Positions 8,074 through 19,417 of a stretch of DNA of 64,000 bases are shown piece by piece. Every line of letters begins with the position of its first letter. Position 1 is the stretch's first letter. Position numbers and translations under genes: made by a program. Under the pieces are notes generated by a model. That model was not told the origin of the DNA and searched no databases. It was given only the letters and a program-made list of their open reading frames with translations. This stretch comes from Bacteroidota bacterium. Lineage in GTDB: Bacteria; Bacteroidota; Bacteroidia; Cytophagales; Cyclobacteriaceae. The stretch lies in NCBI GenBank assembly GCA_016178785.1, contig JACOSO010000032.1, positions 1 to 64,000 of the forward strand, written 5' to 3'.

Positions 8074-9399
8074 TTACTGGGTTAATACCTCTAGTTTTCG
8101 TTTGGTAAGTCTGGTTTCTATTAGATTTTGCAACGGCTTAAGCAAATCGTAACAGGGGCCAACAAGTGCTGTAACAGCCATTGCAATTGTTAAATCCAGC
8201 TTCACAGCGAAAGTGACAAAGCTATAAACTACCAATCCAGATATCAGCAAAATCTGAACGACCTGAATAATTACTGATAATGCATCATACCATATAGGAA
8301 GTTTTTCATCGATTTTTATAAACAGTGCTACCGTAAGAATTCCTAAAATGGTGGCTATGGCAATCTTAGACCAATCCGCAAGTTCGTCTACGTAATCCTC
8401 GTTCAAGATCATTGCAACGATGTTGGCGTGAACAACAACACCAAACATATCAGGATTTGCCCGGCCCGCCACTTTTTTGTTTAAAGGCGTGAAATACTTG
8501 TCCTCCCAGGCAGGGTCGCCAAAATAATTCCCCAAGTATCCCATGATCACTATTTTGTCCTTGAAATAATCTGGTGTGAATTCACCATTTAACACTTGGT
8601 CTATATCTATTGCATTAAACATTAATTTAAAACCTTTGTTAGTAGTTGAAAGATCTTTGCTTTGGAGGCTCTTAAGTTTAATATCTTCAACTTCAAAATT
8701 TCCTCTGTAATTGACTATTTCTTCATCTTTACCTCGATCAAAAAGTTTTTGAGTCTTAGTGGAGTCATACATTCGGGCAATCTCAACAGCAAAAGCATTT
8801 TCGTACTTACCGTTCACCTTTAGTCGTGGAATAAAAGTTCGGCAAAGCTTTACATCCTCTTGGTAATCGGCATTAGTTGGAAAATTAGCAAATGCGTTAT
8901 GAGCATAAGGTGCGGGATCTGAGATCTCAAGTGAATCGTAAAAGTCAATTTTGGTGGAATCCTTTGCCGTTTCAGTTTTTTGCAAAAGTTTGGTTACTAG
9001 TACAATGTTGCCGGCCTCCTTAATTGCATCTTCCAAAAGAAGATTAGCCATGGGATCTTTTAATGGGGGACAGTTAATTGTGTCACGCAAACCACCCTCA
9101 CAATTAAAGAAACCATCTATTCCAATTACTCGGGGTTTGAATTGTCGAATAATGTTAATTTGATTTGCTATTTCTCTTCGAGGGATGTGACCAATATTCA
9201 CTAACACAATTCTTTGATCAACCAACGGATCTTCCCTTAAATTTGAAAATGCATAATCAGTAAGTTCAAATTCTCCGAGTGCCTGTGATACAGGATCAAA
9301 AGCACTAAAAAGATTTAATTTCGAAATGCCACTGAAGGCCCACATCATGAAATAGACAAATGCGATTACATAAATGCATCTAAACCAAAATTTAAACAT
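8074..9399 (-). CDS. CHASE2 domain membrane protein
   Basis: This 441-residue protein has one N-terminal membrane segment (about 8-26), a large extracytoplasmic CHASE2 domain (about 45-335) and three C-terminal membrane segments (about 345-362, 375-400, 405-425). CHASE2 features include IVLVNIGHIPRREIANQI, KPRVIGIDGFF and the closing FKDKIVIMGYLG...GVVVHANIVAMIL. CHASE2 is an extracellular sensor usually joined to a kinase or cyclase output; here the protein ends after the membrane segments at LTKRKLEVLTQ, with no output domain. The signal must therefore pass through a partner. The two FecR/TPR genes immediately downstream are the obvious candidates. Confidence 0.88.
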   Translation of the reverse strand: MFKFWFRCIYVIAFVYFMMWAFSGISKLNLFSAFDPVSQALGEFELTDYAFSNLREDPLVDQRIVLVNIGHIPRREIANQINIIRQFKPRVIGIDGFFNCEGGLRDTINCPPLKDPMANLLLEDAIKEAGNIVLVTKLLQKTETAKDSTKIDFYDSLEISDPAPYAHNAFANFPTNADYQEDVKLCRTFIPRLKVNGKYENAFAVEIARMYDSTKTQKLFDRGKDEEIVNYRGNFEVEDIKLKSLQSKDLSTTNKGFKLMFNAIDIDQVLNGEFTPDYFKDKIVIMGYLGNYFGDPAWEDKYFTPLNKKVAGRANPDMFGVVVHANIVAMILNEDYVDELADWSKIAIATILGILTVALFIKIDEKLPIWYDALSVIIQVVQILLISGLVVYSFVTFAVKLDLTIAMAVTALVGPCYDLLKPLQNLIETRLTKRKLEVLTQ

Positions 9400-9453
9400 A
9401 GGTCTTTGGGTTATTAAGTAAATTTAGAAATTTACATCAATTCATTTTAGCTC

Positions 9454-10434
9454 TTGAGAAACACAAAACCGTCCGTTAAGGATTTTTCTAAATCACTTAT
9501 CCAAGCTGATACGGTTACTCTTGGTCGCGCCATTACGTTGATTGAGAGTAAAAAAACTGAGGATAAGAAATTTGCGGATGCACTGCTGGAAAAAATTTTG
9601 CCAAGTACAGGCAAGTCATTGCGCATTGGGATTACCGGCTCTCCTGGCGTTGGTAAGAGCACGTTCATTGAAGCATTTGGAAAATACCTTACTTCGCGCG
9701 GAAAGAAAATTGCCGTGCTTGCTGTAGATCCGAGTAGTATGAAAACGAGAGGGAGCATTCTTGGCGACCGCACGCGAATGGAGGAGCTTTCGAAGGATGC
9801 ATGCGCGTTCATTCGCCCGACTTCAAGTGGAAATTCTCTTGGCGGTGTTGCCGATAGAACGAGAGAAACGATTTTACTATGCGAAGCTGCGGGCTATGAA
9901 ATTATAATAGTAGAAACGGTTGGGGTTGGTCAATCGGAGACTGCCGTGCGCAACATGGTTGATTTTTTTCTGTTGCTCCAGCTCGCTGGTGCAGGTGATG
10001 AACTTCAAGGCATCAAAAAAGGAATCATGGAAATGGCTGATGCGATCATCATAACCAAAGCCGATGGAGAGAATGAGAAGAAAGCAAAACAGGCTCAGAC
10101 TGAATTTCAACATGCACTGCATTTATTTCAGCCTTCAACTTCCGGATGGACTCCTAAAGTACTGACGACCTCCGCTCTTCAAAAAAAGGGAATTGCAGAG
10201 GCCTGGAAGATGATCGAATCATTTCACGAAGTAACAAAAGCAAATAATTCATTTCAAGAAAACCGTGAGCAGCAAAAATTGGCTTGGTTTCATGAAAATA
10301 TTCAATTGATGATGAAGGAAAAAATTCTTCAATCGAAGAAAACCTTGAGTAAGATTCAGATGTTGGAGAAAAAAATCAATCTAGGAAAAATTTTGCCTTC
10401 AGCAGCGGCTAAGGAAATCTTGAAAGGACTTTAA
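9454..10434 (+). CDS. meaB: methylmalonyl-CoA mutase-associated GTPase MeaB
   Basis: A G3E-type GTPase that gates adenosylcobalamin delivery to methylmalonyl-CoA mutase and protects the enzyme from inactivation. The 326 residues are normal for the family. The P-loop GSPGVGKST is at 62-70; further motifs are AVDPSS, RPTSSGNSLGG, the switch segment VETVGVGQSE and the guanine-specificity motif ITKADG. Translation starts at TTG 9454: an in-frame stop lies two codons upstream and the sequence from there (FSKSLIQADTVTLGRAITLIES) fits the family. The mutase genes are not in the window. The B12 receptor genes 4-6 kb away give a thematic but not operonic link. Confidence 0.95.
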   Translation: MRNTKPSVKDFSKSLIQADTVTLGRAITLIESKKTEDKKFADALLEKILPSTGKSLRIGITGSPGVGKSTFIEAFGKYLTSRGKKIAVLAVDPSSMKTRGSILGDRTRMEELSKDACAFIRPTSSGNSLGGVADRTRETILLCEAAGYEIIIVETVGVGQSETAVRNMVDFFLLLQLAGAGDELQGIKKGIMEMADAIIITKADGENEKKAKQAQTEFQHALHLFQPSTSGWTPKVLTTSALQKKGIAEAWKMIESFHEVTKANNSFQENREQQKLAWFHENIQLMMKEKILQSKKTLSKIQMLEKKINLGKILPSAAAKEILKGL

Positions 10435-10495
10435 CTTTAATTGACATTGGCACCCCTAATTCGATAGTCTTTGTTAATCTGCCTTTTGACACTAG

Positions 10496-13133
<2,638 letters not shown>

Positions 13134-13206
13134 AAATTTCAATTTTGCCGGGAAAAGTATTTCATCACCATCCGTTTTGAAAGCGAATGGTGATGAAAGG
13201 TAAAAA

Positions 13207-15333
13207 TTACCACGTAAAATTCACTCGCAAGTAGGTGCTCCTCCCTCGTGCATTGTATCCGAGGATTTCCTGATACTGTATATTGAAAATGTTCTCGATT
13301 TTGGCCGTGAGGGAAATATTTTTATTGAGTCGATAAAATGCACCTGCATCAAACAATTGGTAAGTGGCAACGCTGCGTTGATTGAGCGCTCCGAACGGCC
13401 CAAGAGAATAATCATAGTATGAGTCGTTTCGGCTGCCTGCTAAACGATAGTTAAGAATAAATGCGAGTGGAAGCATGGCTTGATATTTTATTTCCCCAAA
13501 GGCAGTTGCGGCCGGACGCCTTGTTAAATTTTTCATGGAGCCTTCGCTCGTGATGAACGCACCATTAGCGAATAGCTGCACATGGTTATCTCCGGTTTTC
13601 TTCGCGTCAAGATCAGATTGTTTGTATGTGATCTCTGTGGAAGCGAGCCAAGTAACATTTCCGCTCACGCTCAACTTTGGAGTCGCAAACCATTTACCTG
13701 CAAGTTCAACACCTTGAACTTTTTGCTGAGAGATATTTAAGTATGTGTCTCCTAAGAAATCTCCGAAACTCAGATTTTGGATGGGCGTATTTTTGTTCCA
13801 TAGATAAACATAATCGATCAGATTAGTGGTTGTGGTTTGAAAAGCAGCTGTGGTGAGATAGCTTCCGTTACCAAATTCTTTTTTGAGCCCGATTTCATAT
13901 GAAAAAGATTTTTCAGGATTCAATGCTTGATTACCACGATTAGTGTATGCGCCAAAACCTTTTGTTGGATCAAATAATTGATAGAGAGATGGTGCGTTGT
14001 AGCCACTACTCACCGAAGCATAAAGAAGTGACGAAGCCGAAATGGCAACCGAAGGATTGAAATCAAACGTGAAAAAATTTCCGAACAAACTGTGATTGCT
14101 CATACGCACTCCGACAGATAAGCCTACCTTGTTTTGCGGACCGCCATGCCAGGAGCCATGAGCGAATCCGTAGGAAGTAGTTGCATTCATCTTGATCGAA
14201 CCATAATTTACTTTGGAAGTGTATTTGAATGCACTTGAGTAGAAATAGGTATTGAAATCCATTTGCTCAAAAAACACTCCACCTCCGGCAATCGCGTTGA
14301 AGTGATCATCTTTGTAATTCAATTGCAATTCGTTCGTATTCAGCCTGCTGTTATAAGATCCCTTGAAATAATTGCCATCATAAGTATTAGGCGCTATCAA
14401 TGACGAATCATTTTCGTTCACACGCTGCGAATTGCTGAGTGATCCATTTCCCAACAATTTCAATTTCGAATTGAATTCGTGGGCTACCGAATAATTGAAC
14501 TGGTTGCGTTCAAAACTCACATAAGCATTGTCGTCATCCGCGAATGCGCCTGCATCAATGTCTGCGTGTTGTGTGGTGCGCTTGTATGAGACGAACGCAT
14601 CCCATTTATTTTTGCGATAACCGAGTTTGGAGTATCCATCGGTCTTTCTGAGTCCATCTTTATCAGGCGAGCGAAAACGTTTTTTAATGGTGTCGGTTGA
14701 GGCGTTAAGACCTGCCACGCGCTGATCATAAAAAGACCCATTGAAATACAATCCGTTTCCAAAATTGTAAGAGAGATTAGCGTTTGTGTTTAGTGTTGAT
14801 GTTTGATTTCCAAAAGTTCCGGTTTGCAGTGAACCAGTTCCATGAAAACCTTGCCCAGCGTTTTTCTTCGTAATAATGTTGATCACCCCACCAATAGCAC
14901 CTCCGCCATACATTGAGCTGTGTGCGCCTTCGATGATTTCAATTCGCTCAACGTTAGTCAATGAAAGTTCGGATAGATCGACTGCATTGTTGGGCGAAGA
15001 GGGATCTGTGATGCGAACACCATCCATCATCACCGCTACTTGATTACTGTTTGACCCGCGCATGAACAAACTCTGGTTGGTGCCGGGAGTTTGATTGCTG
15101 CCTACGATATAAATTCCCGATTGTTTCGACAATAAATCGCCAACTGAATTGTATACCGAGTTTCGTATCACCTCCGAGCTGATGACCGTTACACTTCGTG
15201 GAGTCTCAAGAATTTTTTGATCATAACGTGAAGCGCTTACGATCACTTCTTTGAGCGTTCGCGTAGAATCATTTTGTGCCCTTGCATTGAAGAGCGCATT
15301 CGCGAATGCGAAAACGAAAATTAATTTTCTCAT
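13207..15333 (-). CDS. btuB: TonB-dependent receptor, probable cobalamin (BtuB-like) transporter
   Basis: Outer-membrane TonB receptor of about 708 residues. After the signal peptide (MRKLIFVFAFANALFNARAQ) comes a TonB-box-like stretch (TLKEVIVSASR), a plug domain (about 35-145; SVGDLLSKQSGIYI, MMDGVRITDP, GGGAIGGVINIITK), then a 22-strand barrel ending RVNFTW with the expected terminal aromatic residue. No CarboxypepD_reg or SusD partner is present, so a sugar role is unlikely. The cobalamin riboswitch in its leader (15440-15615) supports vitamin B12 as substrate, and a BtuF-like gene is divergent. The frame is open to 15450 but that part is riboswitch leader; ATG 15333 is chosen because the signal peptide starts there. 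Confidence 0.92.
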   Translation of the reverse strand: MRKLIFVFAFANALFNARAQNDSTRTLKEVIVSASRYDQKILETPRSVTVISSEVIRNSVYNSVGDLLSKQSGIYIVGSNQTPGTNQSLFMRGSNSNQVAVMMDGVRITDPSSPNNAVDLSELSLTNVERIEIIEGAHSSMYGGGAIGGVINIITKKNAGQGFHGTGSLQTGTFGNQTSTLNTNANLSYNFGNGLYFNGSFYDQRVAGLNASTDTIKKRFRSPDKDGLRKTDGYSKLGYRKNKWDAFVSYKRTTQHADIDAGAFADDDNAYVSFERNQFNYSVAHEFNSKLKLLGNGSLSNSQRVNENDSSLIAPNTYDGNYFKGSYNSRLNTNELQLNYKDDHFNAIAGGGVFFEQMDFNTYFYSSAFKYTSKVNYGSIKMNATTSYGFAHGSWHGGPQNKVGLSVGVRMSNHSLFGNFFTFDFNPSVAISASSLLYASVSSGYNAPSLYQLFDPTKGFGAYTNRGNQALNPEKSFSYEIGLKKEFGNGSYLTTAAFQTTTTNLIDYVYLWNKNTPIQNLSFGDFLGDTYLNISQQKVQGVELAGKWFATPKLSVSGNVTWLASTEITYKQSDLDAKKTGDNHVQLFANGAFITSEGSMKNLTRRPAATAFGEIKYQAMLPLAFILNYRLAGSRNDSYYDYSLGPFGALNQRSVATYQLFDAGAFYRLNKNISLTAKIENIFNIQYQEILGYNARGRSTYLRVNFTW

Positions 15334-15439
15334 AGTTTTAATTTTTTTGGTTAAACAACTATGAGCCTTGAAGAGAAAGAGAATAGACCGGACTTGCCCG
15401 ATGTACTCATCGCCTTTCAACCCGAAAGCTCTGATTTTA

Positions 15440-15615
15440 TTTTTGAACACGTGGCAGGTCTCCTGGCTTTCCTTTCGCTGACGCCTTCCCCCCCGACAGT
15501 GGGGAGTGGCATTTTGGTTTCAGCAATTCAGGCCGAAAAATTTCTTCCTGAAGGATTTACAGTTGCGGGGACAGCTCTCGATTTTCACGAGGTTCCCTTT
15601 TAATCGCGTTGAGCT
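15440..15615 (-). promoter_or_regulatory. cobalamin riboswitch upstream of the btuB-like gene
   Basis: Read on the minus strand, the leader contains GGGAAcctcGTGAAAATC, GCTGTCCCCGCAACTGTAA, a CACT...GGGAAGGC segment and GCCAGGAGACCTGCC, in this order. These are the conserved blocks of the B12-sensing riboswitch, including the B12 box. It lies about 110 bases upstream of the start codon of the TonB receptor, leaving room for an expression platform. In the family, adenosylcobalamin binding lowers expression. Ends are approximate. Confidence 0.95.
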
Positions 15616-15770
15616 TTGGGCTGAACGCAAACCATTTGTTCGGGCGCAAACTTAACTTTTTTTACGATACTTGCTAAATGAAAAGAATACAGAAGACAGA
15701 ATTTAGAATCTGGTCCCGAAGTTTCCGGATTGAATTTGAGATTCAAAAACTCACAACCTGTACCTTGCAG

Positions 15771-16871
15771 ATGGTAGCCATTTTGCTGATCATCTCGTGT
15801 ACATCAAATCGCTACCAAAAGAAAAATGAATCGACTCCTTTAAAATATGCCCAGGGATTTTCAGTAAAAGATTCTCTCGACTGCAAATGGGTGTCGGTTG
15901 GTTATCCTTATCAAGGTGCCACTTCGGGTTATGAATATCTGCTGGTGCAAAAGGGAAAAGAGATTCCGGAGCACGGCAAAGATGTTCAGGTAATCACTGT
16001 TCCCATTGAATCGATTGTTTGCACTTCGACAACGCACATTCCCTTGCTTGATTACTTGTATGAAACTGATAAGCTCATTGGATTTCCAACTACCGATTAT
16101 ATCAGTTCTGAAAAGATGCGTAAGCGAATTGATGAGGGAAAGGTAAAAGAACTCGGCATCGACAAGGGCATGAACATCGAAGAATTGTTTTTGCTCAAAC
16201 CTTCGATGGTGATGGGCTATGCAATGTCAAGTGATCTCGGTCAATTAAAAAAAATAAAGGAGTTGGGGATTCCAATAGTAATTAATGCTGAGTATTTGGA
16301 AAAACATCCACTGGGCCGGGCAGAATGGATCAAATTCATGGCATTGTTCTTTAATAAAGAGAAAGAAGCTGATTCCGTTTTTCAATCTATCGAAAAAGAA
16401 TATTTGACCACGCAATCGGTAGCGAAAAACAGTTCAACGAAGCCAACGATCATGAGTGGAGTTGTCTATGGCGATGTTTGGTTTATGCCGGGCGGAAAAA
16501 ATTATGCGGCAACATTGTTGAATGATGCAGGCTGCAATTATTTGTGGAGCGACACAGAATCGAATGGTTTTTTAGAAGTCAGTTTTGAATCTGTGTTTGC
16601 CAAAGCAAAAGATGCCGATTTGTGGATTGGGGTAGGCAGTTTTAAATCTTTAAATGAAATTGAATCTGCCGAGAAGCGATACACCCTGTTTAAGCCCTTC
16701 AAAGACAAGAATGTTTTCACTTACAATACCCGAGTGGGCGCAAAAGGAGGAAGTGAATTTTTAGAACTCGGCTACTTGCGCCCCGATATTATTTTGAAAG
16801 ACCTGGTGAAGATTGCTCATCCTGAATTACTGCCCCAATATGAAATGTATTTTTATACGAAACTGGATTGA
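15771..16871 (+). CDS. ABC transporter substrate-binding lipoprotein (BtuF/FepB-like)
   Basis: Cluster A-type periplasmic binding protein, a lipoprotein of about 366 residues from ATG 15771. This start gives a short signal peptide with lipobox LIISC; the frame is open back to 15678, but those 31 residues do not resemble a signal peptide. The PBP fold shows IVCTSTTHIPLLDYL, LLKPSMVMGYAM and the long central helix LGQLKKIKELGIPIVINAEY, then RPDIILKDLVKIAHPEL at the end. Family members bind cobalamin or ferric siderophores. Being divergent from a B12-riboswitch receptor makes corrinoid the most likely ligand. No permease or ATPase gene is adjacent. Confidence 0.85.
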   Translation: MVAILLIISCTSNRYQKKNESTPLKYAQGFSVKDSLDCKWVSVGYPYQGATSGYEYLLVQKGKEIPEHGKDVQVITVPIESIVCTSTTHIPLLDYLYETDKLIGFPTTDYISSEKMRKRIDEGKVKELGIDKGMNIEELFLLKPSMVMGYAMSSDLGQLKKIKELGIPIVINAEYLEKHPLGRAEWIKFMALFFNKEKEADSVFQSIEKEYLTTQSVAKNSSTKPTIMSGVVYGDVWFMPGGKNYAATLLNDAGCNYLWSDTESNGFLEVSFESVFAKAKDADLWIGVGSFKSLNEIESAEKRYTLFKPFKDKNVFTYNTRVGAKGGSEFLELGYLRPDIILKDLVKIAHPELLPQYEMYFYTKLD

Positions 16872-16892
16872 GGTGTTCGTTAATCGTTATTA

Positions 16893-16942
16893 GTTATTCG
16901 TTAATAGAGGTCGTTTGCTACGATTTACCATTAACGAATGAC
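16893..16942. repeat. inverted repeat between convergent genes
   Basis: GTTATTCGTTAAT (16893-16905) and ATTAACGAATGAC (16930-16942) pair at 12 of 13 positions. The same words recur at 20036-20111 and near 27555, so this is a dispersed element that here may also end transcription. Confidence 0.6.
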
Positions 16943-16951
16943 TATAACTTC

Positions 16952-17680
16952 TCAAAGTGCCTTCCTCAAATACACATTCCCATACTTCGATTCGAAACTG
17001 TAACTCGGGCCTTTGCCTGGCTTAGCATTAACAACCGAGTGAAAATCTCCCAACTCGTTTCCACTGAATTTAAAATCGAAATTAGTGTAGAACTGACCAT
17101 AGCTTGTCTCTACTTTTAAATCGCCAATTGATTTTTCACTTAGTGCAGCATCCACTCCGCCATATGTTGATTCAGCGTTAAGAGGGCCTGTGAAATTTTT
17201 TATTTCAATGGTTCCGTAAGTGGATAGAACTTGAGTCTCCACATTTTCGGGTACTTTGATCTCCAAAAAAATATCAATGTCCGTGCCCCAGTTCATGGAG
17301 TTATAATTCCGGCCATGCTCTTCAGCATATTTTCGATAATCGGCCTTCGTTTTGAAACTCATCTTTTGTCCGTCAGTCCAGATGGTAACGCGATGAGGCA
17401 AACTTTTTAGGTTTCTCATTTCTCCAATGATCGAAATTTCATTTCCGGAGGCTGATGATTCCAGTTTGAAGGCGTCATCATTTTCACCGCCATTGATAGT
17501 TACTTCGCCTACAATAGAAATTTCATTCTTGTTCCATGTGCTCACTTTAATCAGTTCTGGATAATCAAAGTGCATTTTTATTTTTTGACCTGCTTGCACC
17601 GCGATCGTTTTGTTGATGGTTGTTTGAGAGAACGCGAATGCAGCGATTGACAGGAATATCGATGTTAGGATTGTTTTCAT
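16952..17680 (-). CDS. exported DUF4097-type beta-helical protein
   Basis: A 242-residue exported protein with signal peptide MKTILTSIFLSIAAFAFSQ. The body has repeating beta rungs of the DUF4097 (adhesin-like) type: LSTYGTIEIKNF, ESTYGGVDAAL, ETSYGQFYTNF and ESKYGNVYLRKAL, each with an [TS]YG turn. Function of the family is unknown; many members sit behind sigma/anti-sigma pairs, as here. It is the last gene of the 19972-16952 operon and a paralogue of the gene before it. A palindrome of 56 bases separates the two. Confidence 0.8.
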   Translation of the reverse strand: MKTILTSIFLSIAAFAFSQTTINKTIAVQAGQKIKMHFDYPELIKVSTWNKNEISIVGEVTINGGENDDAFKLESSASGNEISIIGEMRNLKSLPHRVTIWTDGQKMSFKTKADYRKYAEEHGRNYNSMNWGTDIDIFLEIKVPENVETQVLSTYGTIEIKNFTGPLNAESTYGGVDAALSEKSIGDLKVETSYGQFYTNFDFKFSGNELGDFHSVVNAKPGKGPSYSFESKYGNVYLRKAL

Positions 17681-17694
17681 CGTTTTCGTTTTTG

Positions 17695-17750
17695 AACCGC
17701 AAAGACGCAGAGGCGCAAAGATTTCTTGGCATCTTCGCGCCTTCGCGGTT
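17695..17750. repeat. imperfect palindrome between the two DUF4097 genes
   Basis: AACCGCAAAGACGCAGAGG (from 17695) is largely complementary to CTTCGCGCCTTCGCGGTT (to 17750). It is an intergenic palindrome with wording like the one after glyS (52954-53025). It could attenuate expression of the last gene. Confidence 0.55.
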
Positions 17751-17756
17751 TATTTT

Positions 17757-18521
17757 TTACTTCTTCCTCAGATAAATCTTGCCGTAGTTGGAATTGAGAT
17801 CAACTTTCATTCCGCCACCATTGATCTTACCGCTGACACGGTCATCGTAACGGATCATGTGGTCGCCTTGCTTCTCGTATTCAATTTTAAATTCTTCGGC
17901 AGCATAAATTTCTCCGTATGATGTGCTCATTTTAATATCGGCCTTTGTAGCTACCGGCAAAGTGACATCCACATAGCCATACACCGATACGATTGAGATG
18001 GGGCCTTTTACGTTTGCATTGAAATCAGCTTCGACATGGCCGTAAACACTCTTCACAGTCATCGGGCCGGTAACATTTTCTAATTCTACGCTGTTGTAAT
18101 TAGCGGATACTTCAATTTCATTTTCGAGGTTCTTGAATTTTGCTTCCCCACCGTATTGTGATTCATGTTCATAGGCTACGATCACACCTTTGGGCACGAG
18201 AATTTTTACATTGGGTGAATTCATTTTCTTTAACTGACGAACTTCAACCACATTTCCTTTATCCACCACATTGATACCAAGACCTGTGTTGTCTTCGAGA
18301 CCCAGGCTGTTCACGGCACGCAAGCCTTTTGCACGATCGTCTTTTTCATTGTCGTGGTCTGTCGAGGTGAAAACAATTTCATTTCCGGTTGTGCCCTCCA
18401 CGGTCACTTTGCCAAGGTAGATTTGCAGGCGACCCGAGTTCTTCGCTACTTTATAATCCTGGGCGGTTGTAAAGCTCAAGGCTGCCACTACTATTCCTAA
18501 AACCAAAATCAACTTTTTCAT
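17757..18521 (-). CDS. exported DUF4097-type beta-helical protein
   Basis: 254 residues with a signal peptide (MKKLILVLGIVVAALSFTTAQ) and beta rungs carrying YG turns: ESQYGGEAKF, KSVYGHVEADF, VSVYGYVDVTL, STSYGEIYAAEE and NSNYGKIYLRKK. It shares the C-terminal YGxxYLRK ending with the downstream paralogue, which points to an old duplication. No enzymatic motif is visible. Its place behind an ECF sigma factor and a membrane anti-sigma-like protein suggests an envelope role under that regulator. Confidence 0.8.
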   Translation of the reverse strand: MKKLILVLGIVVAALSFTTAQDYKVAKNSGRLQIYLGKVTVEGTTGNEIVFTSTDHDNEKDDRAKGLRAVNSLGLEDNTGLGINVVDKGNVVEVRQLKKMNSPNVKILVPKGVIVAYEHESQYGGEAKFKNLENEIEVSANYNSVELENVTGPMTVKSVYGHVEADFNANVKGPISIVSVYGYVDVTLPVATKADIKMSTSYGEIYAAEEFKIEYEKQGDHMIRYDDRVSGKINGGGMKVDLNSNYGKIYLRKK

Positions 18522-18550
18522 ACTTATTCGTTTTTAATTTTTTAATTCTT

Positions 18551-19354
18551 TTACGATAATTTTAAAATTCCTGAGTGAGCTTCATCTTTCACCGCTTTGA
18601 TGACTGTGCCATCGCGGGTGATTTTTTCTAATTGATTGACTACTTCTTTTTCTTTCATCTGAACCAACACCCTGATCAGCGCAATCTGCACTACCGGATC
18701 TTTCTGCGTTGACAAGGACTTGATCAGTTTGCTCCGTACATGACCCTGTTGATAGAATTTGCCGAGCGCTTCAAGTGCAGTGAGCCGCACGTTGGTGTTG
18801 GGATCTTCGTTCATCGCTTTTACCAATGCATTGACAATTTCATCGTCTGCACTTTTCATATCATAAGCTACGGTTGCGCCCATCACACGCTGGCTTGCCG
18901 ACTGCTGATTCTCCAGCATGGCGATCATCATTCTCTTGTTGTCTTCAAGTTCTTTTTTAATTGAGGCTAACTCCTGATCATGCTGACGTTTTTCGCTGAT
19001 CTTGCTGCCAATCACAATTCCAACAATTACGAGGATGATTCCAGCGGCTACTCGCAAAACCCACGGCCTGAAGAAAATCTGTTTGTCAGTTGTCAGTGAA
19101 GTTCCAGTTGAAAATCCTTTTTTCTTTGAAGTAATTTCTTCCCTCAGTGACTTCTCAAAATTGGTTCGAAGAGAAAGACTTGGTTCAATGCTGTGCGCGT
19201 TATCCATCAAACTCATCACTTCCTTTAATTGAGCGTGAAGTTTGACTGCCTCTGCATTGTGCGTCAATTCTTTTTCAGCGATTGCTCTATCAGCGTCACT
19301 TAAGTTACCATCGATGTAATCGATCAAGAGACTTTCTAATTTTTCCTTTTCCAT
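18551..19354 (-). CDS. anti-sigma factor-like membrane protein with HEAT repeats
   Basis: 267 residues from ATG 19354, chosen because MEKEKLESLLIDYIDGNLSD is the usual anti-sigma N-terminus and the upstream frame only translates a palindrome. A cytoplasmic helical domain (1-95) is followed by one membrane segment about 97-118 (AAGIILVIVGIVIG), a short coiled coil, and C-terminal HEAT-like repeats (VNALVKAMNEDPNTNVRLTALEALGKFY, VVQIALIRVLVQMKEKEVVNQLEKI). It directly follows the ECF sigma gene, so it probably binds and silences that sigma factor. The zinc-binding HxxxCxxC of classical ZAS anti-sigmas is absent. HEAT repeats on the far side of the membrane could receive the signal. Confidence 0.82.
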   Translation of the reverse strand: MEKEKLESLLIDYIDGNLSDADRAIAEKELTHNAEAVKLHAQLKEVMSLMDNAHSIEPSLSLRTNFEKSLREEITSKKKGFSTGTSLTTDKQIFFRPWVLRVAAGIILVIVGIVIGSKISEKRQHDQELASIKKELEDNKRMMIAMLENQQSASQRVMGATVAYDMKSADDEIVNALVKAMNEDPNTNVRLTALEALGKFYQQGHVRSKLIKSLSTQKDPVVQIALIRVLVQMKEKEVVNQLEKITRDGTVIKAVKDEAHSGILKLS

Positions 19355-19373
19355 AAGCCTCACCCAACCAACC

Positions 19374-19401
19374 CCGTGGTCTGTGTCGACACAGATCACG
19401 G
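19374..19401. repeat. 28-base palindrome between sigma and anti-sigma genes
   Basis: CCGTGGTCTGTG and CACAGATCACGG flank a TCGA centre, pairing at 11 of 12 positions. It occupies the 63-base gap between the ECF sigma gene and the anti-sigma gene, where it could shape their relative expression or be a dispersed repeat. Confidence 0.7.
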
Positions 19402-19417
19402 ACTTCGAGGGATTTGT

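Larger units (their letters stand above)
5947..8083. repeat. tandem direct duplication, two copies of about 1.03 kb
   Basis: Copy 1 (about 5947-6977) and copy 2 (about 7055-8083) are offset by 1107 bases. Each contains a whole 300-codon gene, its leader with the shared ACTATACAATATTAA stretch, and its GGCTGC/GCAGCC terminator. The proteins differ at 18 of 300 positions by my count. The copies are separated by about 80 bases of unrelated sequence. Confidence 0.9.

Noticed and set aside
15361-15603. 80-codon frame on the + strand
   Set aside because: It is the complement of the cobalamin riboswitch; its conserved bases are explained by the RNA on the minus strand.
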